Notes under the pieces: model-generated | Told to the model about the DNA's origin: nothing | Databases searched by the model: none | The model's input: the letters and a program-made list of their open reading frames with translations, nothing else | Program-made: the position numbers and the translations under genes | Part shown: in pieces, positions 58,896-64,000 of the stretch | How positions within the stretch are numbered: the stretch's first letter is position 1 | How the letters are laid out: the number at the start of each line of letters is the position of its first letter | Assembly: GCA_963693305.1 (NCBI GenBank) | Contig: OY855906.1 | Location: 26,055,289-26,119,288 of the forward strand | Length of the DNA stretch: 64,000 nt | Direction of reading: 5' to 3' | Origin: Meandrina meandrites | Lineage: Eukaryota; Cnidaria; Anthozoa; Scleractinia; Meandrinidae

Positions 58896-61800
58896 TGCAA
58901 AAGAGCCGTTTACTGATACTCATTTGTAAACATGGATCAGATGAAGAAAACAATGAGAGAGCAGTTAGCACAAAGAGCGAGAGGTCGAAAACTGATTTGA
59001 ACTCTTCAAACGATAAATTAGGCAAATTGGCTTCTAGTTCGTCAAGACACGGTAAAATATATCTTATCCGTGAAACTGGAATAATCAAGGCCTTCCATCT
59101 CTTTATGAATAGGATCCTCCCTTTTCCAAATTTAATTATTGTGAAGGTAAGCTCATCTTCCGCGCGCTTATTCAGGCAAAATGCATTTGTAGATCTAATT
59201 TCATAAATTTGGGCATAACATAATAAGCTGACTTACTCTGGTCTTTCCGGTAGACAAACAGGCCTTGCGTAGTGCGATATTCTGATTTCACGATCCAGCT
59301 TCAAAAGAGCCAGGTCTGACTCAAATAGATTAAAGTCAAAGTTCTTGTGATTGATGATCTTAACCACCTTCCGTTTCTGTACGTGACTAGCGTTCAATTT
59401 CTTGATCTCGTGAAGACCGGCGTATATCGTCAGCACATTTTGCGACACAATACCAGTTTGCTTGACTGTCACGCAATGAGCAGCTGAAGGAAAATGCAAC
59501 GCACGAGTTGAAGTGAATGTCGTTACACAGAACATAACACGTATAAGATTAGAACTGACTTTTGTCAGCGAGGTGCACCAACTATCCCGCCATGATTTTT
59601 GAAACACTTCGTTTTTGACAAAAACCCTCTTTTCGAATCCCATTTCTGTTCAGCATTGACAAAACACTTAGAATTAGTACAGAAGTATATTTTGCTTGTT
59701 TTTAATTGCCAACAATAAGAAGGGGGAAGCGGGTGTGTAGACACATTAGGTAAATATTTTACATATGATTTTTGTCCAGAGTTGTAGCCAAAATTTACTT
59801 CTGCCTTTTCCTTCCATTCCATGCCCTTCCAAGTTACCTAGTATATTATCTTCTTGGGCACCTAAAACAGCGTGACCTCAGAAGTCTCTTTTGGACCACT
59901 TCAAATTTGAAGGAGCTACGTCACGGGGATTTCGCAGATTGTTGGTCTAAACTGTTCTGAAATAAGTGGTAGGCAATTTAATCCATGAAAAACATTATTT
60001 TTGAACAGCTAAAGGAATATATAACCCGAATAGAAATCAAGCTACAGCTATAAGCATCGATGTTTTGACAACGCCCAGAAACAACTTGAAAACTTAAGCC
60101 TTTAGTTTTCACGTTATAGTACGTCACTTCCGGCGATGTATATAAGCAAAACATGATTACCTAATAAATGATTTTCAACAATACTACAATGGCGACGAGG
60201 AGAAAAATGGAACGACAGAAGTCAACCGCATAAACACGTATTGGGACACGACGTTCCAAGCTTGACAAGATGGCTGCGTACAATATTCAACCAATGCCTA
60301 TTTTCGAACCACGAAGTCACCCAACCAACACCAGTGCAAGATGGACACAATGACTCGACAGATTTAACACTTACCTCGTGGCTGCAGCCAAAAATGCTCG
60401 TTAGCAGTTTCAGTGCTCTAATATAGCAATGTTTAATAAAAATGGACCATTACTTTAAGGTTTCCTGCGACACAAATATAAATTTTGGCTGTTCAAAAAT
60501 CTGGTAAAATCCGTGATAAAGCTCCTTTTAAGAAAAACACATGTAACAATGTAACCAAGCCCTTTGAGACACTTTATATGTAGCCAGCTGAAATAGCTTT
60601 GTAAGCTTTTGTACGTAGTTTTTAACATTGCCAATACCAGGTTACCGACCTGTTAAAACCCATTGCTCATTCAACAGACTTCCACCGCAGGCCACTTTTC
60701 CACTCTTCATGAGTAGCACGTGCCATGGGTATGCACCTTTGGACGAGTCTTGTCCACCAACAATTCTCTTTCGACAAACATCACGGGTCAAATTAAAGTT
60801 ATCGACTTCGCCGCAGGCTAAATTGGGAGAGAAAGAAACAATTCTTTAGAAAGCTTCACTGTTAATCTAAGATGCCAAGGTGATCATCAGGAAAATAAAT
60901 AGGGACTTTAAGTTAACACAATACGGCGAGGCGCTACTACGGCTACCATGGCCGGAAAGGTCTGGGGAGAGTACGTCTCGGCAGCCTGCCAAATTTAGTG
61001 TAATGATCAAAACAAAATTCAAAGAAGCACAGTCTACGGAATAAAAGGTCTAATTTTATCTAGTTTCTCACCGCAGAATGGCTTCGCTTAAAGAAAGATG
61101 GCTGTTGTTTGCCTTGGTACGTCCAAAAGATTAGTTCTGAACGAAAGCTTATGCCATACTTTCCACAATGATAACAATTTCAGAATTTGATCGATCAAAT
61201 GTATATAATTTCTGATAGTTTGAAAGAGACGAATATCTCAAAGAATATCGAGTTAAGAACTAAAATATACCGGTAATCACGAAAGCAAAATGCTATCGAA
61301 TACTTATCCAGATATAGTGCATCTTCACTGAACTCTCAAAGCAAGCTTTTAACGAAAAACATCTCCCGCTTAACAAGAATGTTTATCTTCGCATGCCGAC
61401 ACTTTCATCAAACGAATTCAATTGAAAATTTACAAGCGTATGAGCGACAAACTCAACAAATATTAGACTGAAGTTGCCTTCAAAGGATACATTTTGCGTT
61501 GGAACTCTGAAAATGCTGAGAAATTCGTAGAAAAAAGAAAAGAGTAGCGAATTAAACCCACGTACTAGCCACTACAGTAAAACCTCCCAGCTCAGCTAGT
61601 CATATTTCACTCTACGGCAGGACTCGACCGACTGACATGTGCAGTGTCTTACTTACTTCCGCGAGCCCTAGTAGCGCCTCGCCGTAGTGTATCTTAAAGG
61701 GACACTGTCACGAGCATAACTCCAAAAATTCAACAGCCCAAAAACATGTTTACACCATTGGAAACCTATTTACAGCGGTCAAGGTTTCTTTAAATTACTA

Positions 61801-64000
61801 TACCAGTGTACTGAAGCTAAATATAGAGTGATACCACTGTGATACCATCGGGAGCTTTTCATCTCAACTTGAAAAAGTCAGCCTGACTTTTTCAAGTTCT
61901 GTCCTTGTGGTTTGGAAAAATTGATGAAAACTATTTACGGTCACCTTCTTCTTTAAACAATTTTCTAGATATCCTTCCCTTTACGTCCTAGGAGCATTTC
62001 CTGCACGGCTGAAAGTACTTAGTCGTAATTTTTGTGCCGTTTTACTAAAAAAGCCAACAAAAGTCCGAGACAGTGCCCTTTAAAGTCCCTAATATAACTA
62101 ACAAAGCGGAAAAGAAAATGCTCAACAAAAGCTAAACAAGATGAAGTTATTCGTTTTTTTAAGGGCTTTTTTGAACGAGAAAAGACCTGCATGCAATGCA
62201 CATGTAAAATAGGATTTCAACCTTTTGAACTTCTAAATATATACGATTTATTTTTTAAAGAAAAACATTGTTAAGGGGATAAAGTTTTAAGTTACAACCA
62301 AATTCCAGAATTGGTCTTTCAAAAACATATGGTGATAGTTAAGATTTCAAGTTTGGACAGAAATAGATTTAATTAATTAACTTACTTGCAATACACTTCG
62401 GTTGTTCGCCCGACCACTTTCCATCTGCTAGACACTCTCTCGTTTTCGGACCATGAAGCTCAAAATACTTGTTGCAGGAAAAACTGACGACTTTCTCATA
62501 TGTGAATCCACTCTCCGTGATTTTACCATGAAGTGGACTTCCTGGGTTTCCACAATTCACCGCTAACATCAAAGAAACCAACACATTTCCATCATTAAAA
62601 CGAGAGGAGAACATTTAGGAGTTTCATAACGCCGCCTGTTCCATTACATTGTCTTCATATTACATATACCGAAAACAAGATACTAATGGTATCGTCTTCA
62701 AGCACCGTCTTTGATTGAAAATTATTTACCATAAGTGCATGGAAATCGAGAAAATTATTTTGAATGTTCATTTTAAAAATTTAGAAATCAGCCTTTTTTT
62801 TGTTTCATGCAGTTTATTGAATCATTTACGAAACTTTTGGAGAACTCTAGACAGCCGTGAAAACGCTTACTTTCACAGCGTGTCCTCTGCTAAACGTTCA
62901 CACAGGAAACGTTCTCCGTTTCAAAAATCCAAACGGAAATAACTTATCAATCAAAAATATTTTTTTCTTTCACTGATAGAGTAAACTGAATTATTCACGA
63001 AACGTTTTGGCGAACTCTAGACAGCCGTGAAAACACTCGTCTCCGCAGCTTGTTTTTCTTCTAAACTTTCCGACAGGAAACGTATTTATTTCATAAATCC
63101 AAAACGCAAATAACCTACCAAGCAAAAAGAAAAACTATAATTACTATTATACTTAATTCCTGCTAAAGAAAACAAACAGTAATAAAGAAAAACAATAAAA
63201 GGAGCCTAAACGATAATAAGCTATTAATAAAACTGTCAAGATAGTTCAAACTTCAATTAAGTTTACTTCGAAAACACGAAACATATAATTTATAAACAAG
63301 GTCGCGTACAGCACTGCTATAAATACTGCTATTGAATAAGTTCTCTGGTTCTGGTTTCATGTTTCGTCTAAAAAATGAATCAGACTCGACGTAAACAGTG
63401 ATTTCAATTGAATCCTCTGTTGTTTGAAGAAAGTTCACGATATTTTATACCATAATAAAGAAATAATTCGAGAAAGCTCGAGGGAATTACTTACGATCAA
63501 AATTCGATGAAGTCAAAACGAATTTCGAAAAAAATCATACGTTTTTTTTTTTCTGGCGATTTCGTGATAAAGCAAGACTTTAGGTCAGAGTATTGGTGTT
63601 TTTGGTCTAACTATAGACTGATACCCCGAATCCTCTTTGTCCGATAAGATTTTATGAATCGTTAAACAAAAAGCTCAGCATGTCTTAATCTAGCCTTTTG
63701 AAAGAAATCATGTTATGTTTTCTCATTTATGCACCACCTCCTAGAAAAGATCTTATCGATTAATGTCACTGGTACAAGTTTGCATTCCTTTAGGTAATGC
63801 TTTTCGCGCAGTGGACTCTGTACGTACGTTTGCATTCAGAGGCAACTCCATCCCAGTCTCCGGTGTTAAGGCATTCTCTCACTGCAGAGCCAGTCAGAAG
63901 GTATCCTTCCTTGCAGCCAAACTCCACAACGTCTTTGAAAGTAAAACTGTCTCCCGTCATGTTCCCATGTTCTGGAGCTACTAAAGCTGGACATCTTATC
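58252..64000 (-). CDS. MASP-like serine protease: sushi-sushi-trypsin (5' end outside the window)
   Basis: The exons, in transcript order, are 63828-63994 (or to beyond 64000), 62386-62562, 60650-60817, 59237-59483 and 58252-58642. All junctions keep frame. The first two exons each encode a CCP/sushi module ([10 protein letters not shown]...[13 protein letters not shown]...KC). A Cys-bearing linker then leads to the activation site R-IVGG. The trypsin domain has VLTAAHC (His), ESDLALL (Asp) and [11 protein letters not shown] (Ser). The D of KDSC is the S1-pocket residue, predicting cleavage after Arg/Lys. GDSGGG replaces the usual GDSGGP. Disulphide cysteines are paired as expected. CCP-CCP-protease order is that of complement MASP/C1r/C1s and of Limulus factor C. 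The N-terminal domains (CUB/EGF?) lie outside the window, so the exact family is unsettled. Confidence 0.9.
58811..58896. repeat. (ATG)n trinucleotide microsatellite in a protease intron
   Basis: About 86 bp of near-perfect GAT/TGA/ATG repeats, preceded by interrupted GGTGATGGTGGTGAT. It lies in the intron between 58642 and 59237. Read on the minus strand it gives a poly-Ser open frame, which is an artefact. Confidence 0.95.
60061..60202 (+). mobile_element. Gypsy-like LTR relic with adjacent primer-binding-site-like sequence
   Basis: A TG...CA-bounded segment of about 128 bp (TGTTTTGACAAC ... AATACTACA) contains GTATATAAGC (TATA) and CTAATAAATG (polyadenylation-like). It is followed directly by TGGCGACGAGGAG at 60190, resembling the LTR/primer-binding-site junction of Gypsy-type elements. 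No gag or pol follows. It lies in the protease intron between the activation-site exon and the His exon. Confidence 0.5.
60902..62089. mobile_element. MITE (family A, copy 2), split by a second MITE
   Basis: The left end GGGACTTTAAG...TACGGCGAGGCGCTAC and the right end CTACTAGCGCC-like TIR match the MITE at 10008-10795, in inverse orientation. TA flanks are at 60900-60901 and 62090-62091. The last 10 bp of the right TIR (62080-62089) are separated from the rest by the insertion at 61698-62079. It lies in the protease intron 60818-62385. Confidence 0.9.
61698..62079. mobile_element. MITE (family B) nested in the family A MITE, TTAA target
   Basis: Ends are AGGGACACTGTC and, as reverse complement, AGGGCACTGTCTC; TTAA lies at 61694-61697 and 62080-62083. 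It contains a perfect 14-bp-arm palindrome, CTTGAAAAAGTCAG-C-CTGACTTTTTCAAG, at 61868-61896. Same end motif as 54194-54515. The nesting shows that it inserted after family A. Confidence 0.9.
62811..63133. repeat. Tandem duplication, period about 170 bp, in a protease intron
   Basis: Copies at about 62811-62965 and 62980-63133 share ATTxACGAAACxTTTTGG, GAACTCTAGACAGCCGTG, ACAGGAAACGT and AAATCCAAAxCGxAAATAAC in the same order. They have diverged by many substitutions. It lies in the intron between the two sushi exons. Confidence 0.85.

Noticed and set aside
58807..59088. Minus-strand frame with a long poly-Ser run
   Set aside because: It is a read-through of the ATG trinucleotide microsatellite inside a protease intron.

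Overview
The window looks like nuclear DNA from a cnidarian, most likely a coral or sea anemone. It is AT-rich, has intron-containing animal genes, and is dense with miniature inverted-repeat transposons (MITEs), foldback hairpins, G/C homopolymer tracts and LINE/DIRS retrotransposons. The taxonomic call is an inference from gene content and repeat style; no search was run.

Three host genes can be assembled with consistent GT/AG splice junctions. (1) A compact two-exon DFF45/ICAD-like gene (DFFA) lies on the minus strand at 3988-5987. (2) A complete four-exon Wnt gene, closest to Wnt4, lies on the plus strand at 48746-51837. It encodes 360 residues with 24 cysteines and the acylation motif. 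(3) The 3' part of a complement/MASP-like protease gene lies on the minus strand from 58252 to the right edge. It has two sushi (CCP) domains followed by a trypsin domain with an intact catalytic triad. A possible plus-strand terminal coding exon (1679-1784) ends opposite the ICAD gene. These genes are unrelated in pathway (apoptotic DNA fragmentation, Wnt signalling, innate-immune-type proteolysis), and nothing suggests they work together.

From 9.1 to 19.9 kb lies a nested transposon complex. At 9.1-11.6 kb a poly-G-ended foldback element contains a minus-strand L1-like LINE with a 9-bp target-site duplication (TSD), and that LINE is split by a TA-flanked MITE. At 11.9-19.77 kb a second, plus-strand and degenerate L1-like LINE is split by a 4.2-kb insertion carrying a minus-strand DIRS-type retrotransposon (CCHC gag, RT, RNase H). 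That insertion also holds an odd stretch of dispersed, imperfect copies of a CCGAAAATTnTAGGG-like motif.

From 20 to 48.7 kb I see no convincing gene, only MITEs, foldbacks, a tandem duplication and unassigned AT-rich DNA. From 51.8 to 58.2 kb there are more MITEs, including a Harbinger-like element with a MYB/SANT relic. The protease introns hold a microsatellite, a Gypsy-like LTR relic, a MITE nested inside another MITE, and a tandem duplication. No CRISPR, operon or convincing functional RNA gene was seen.
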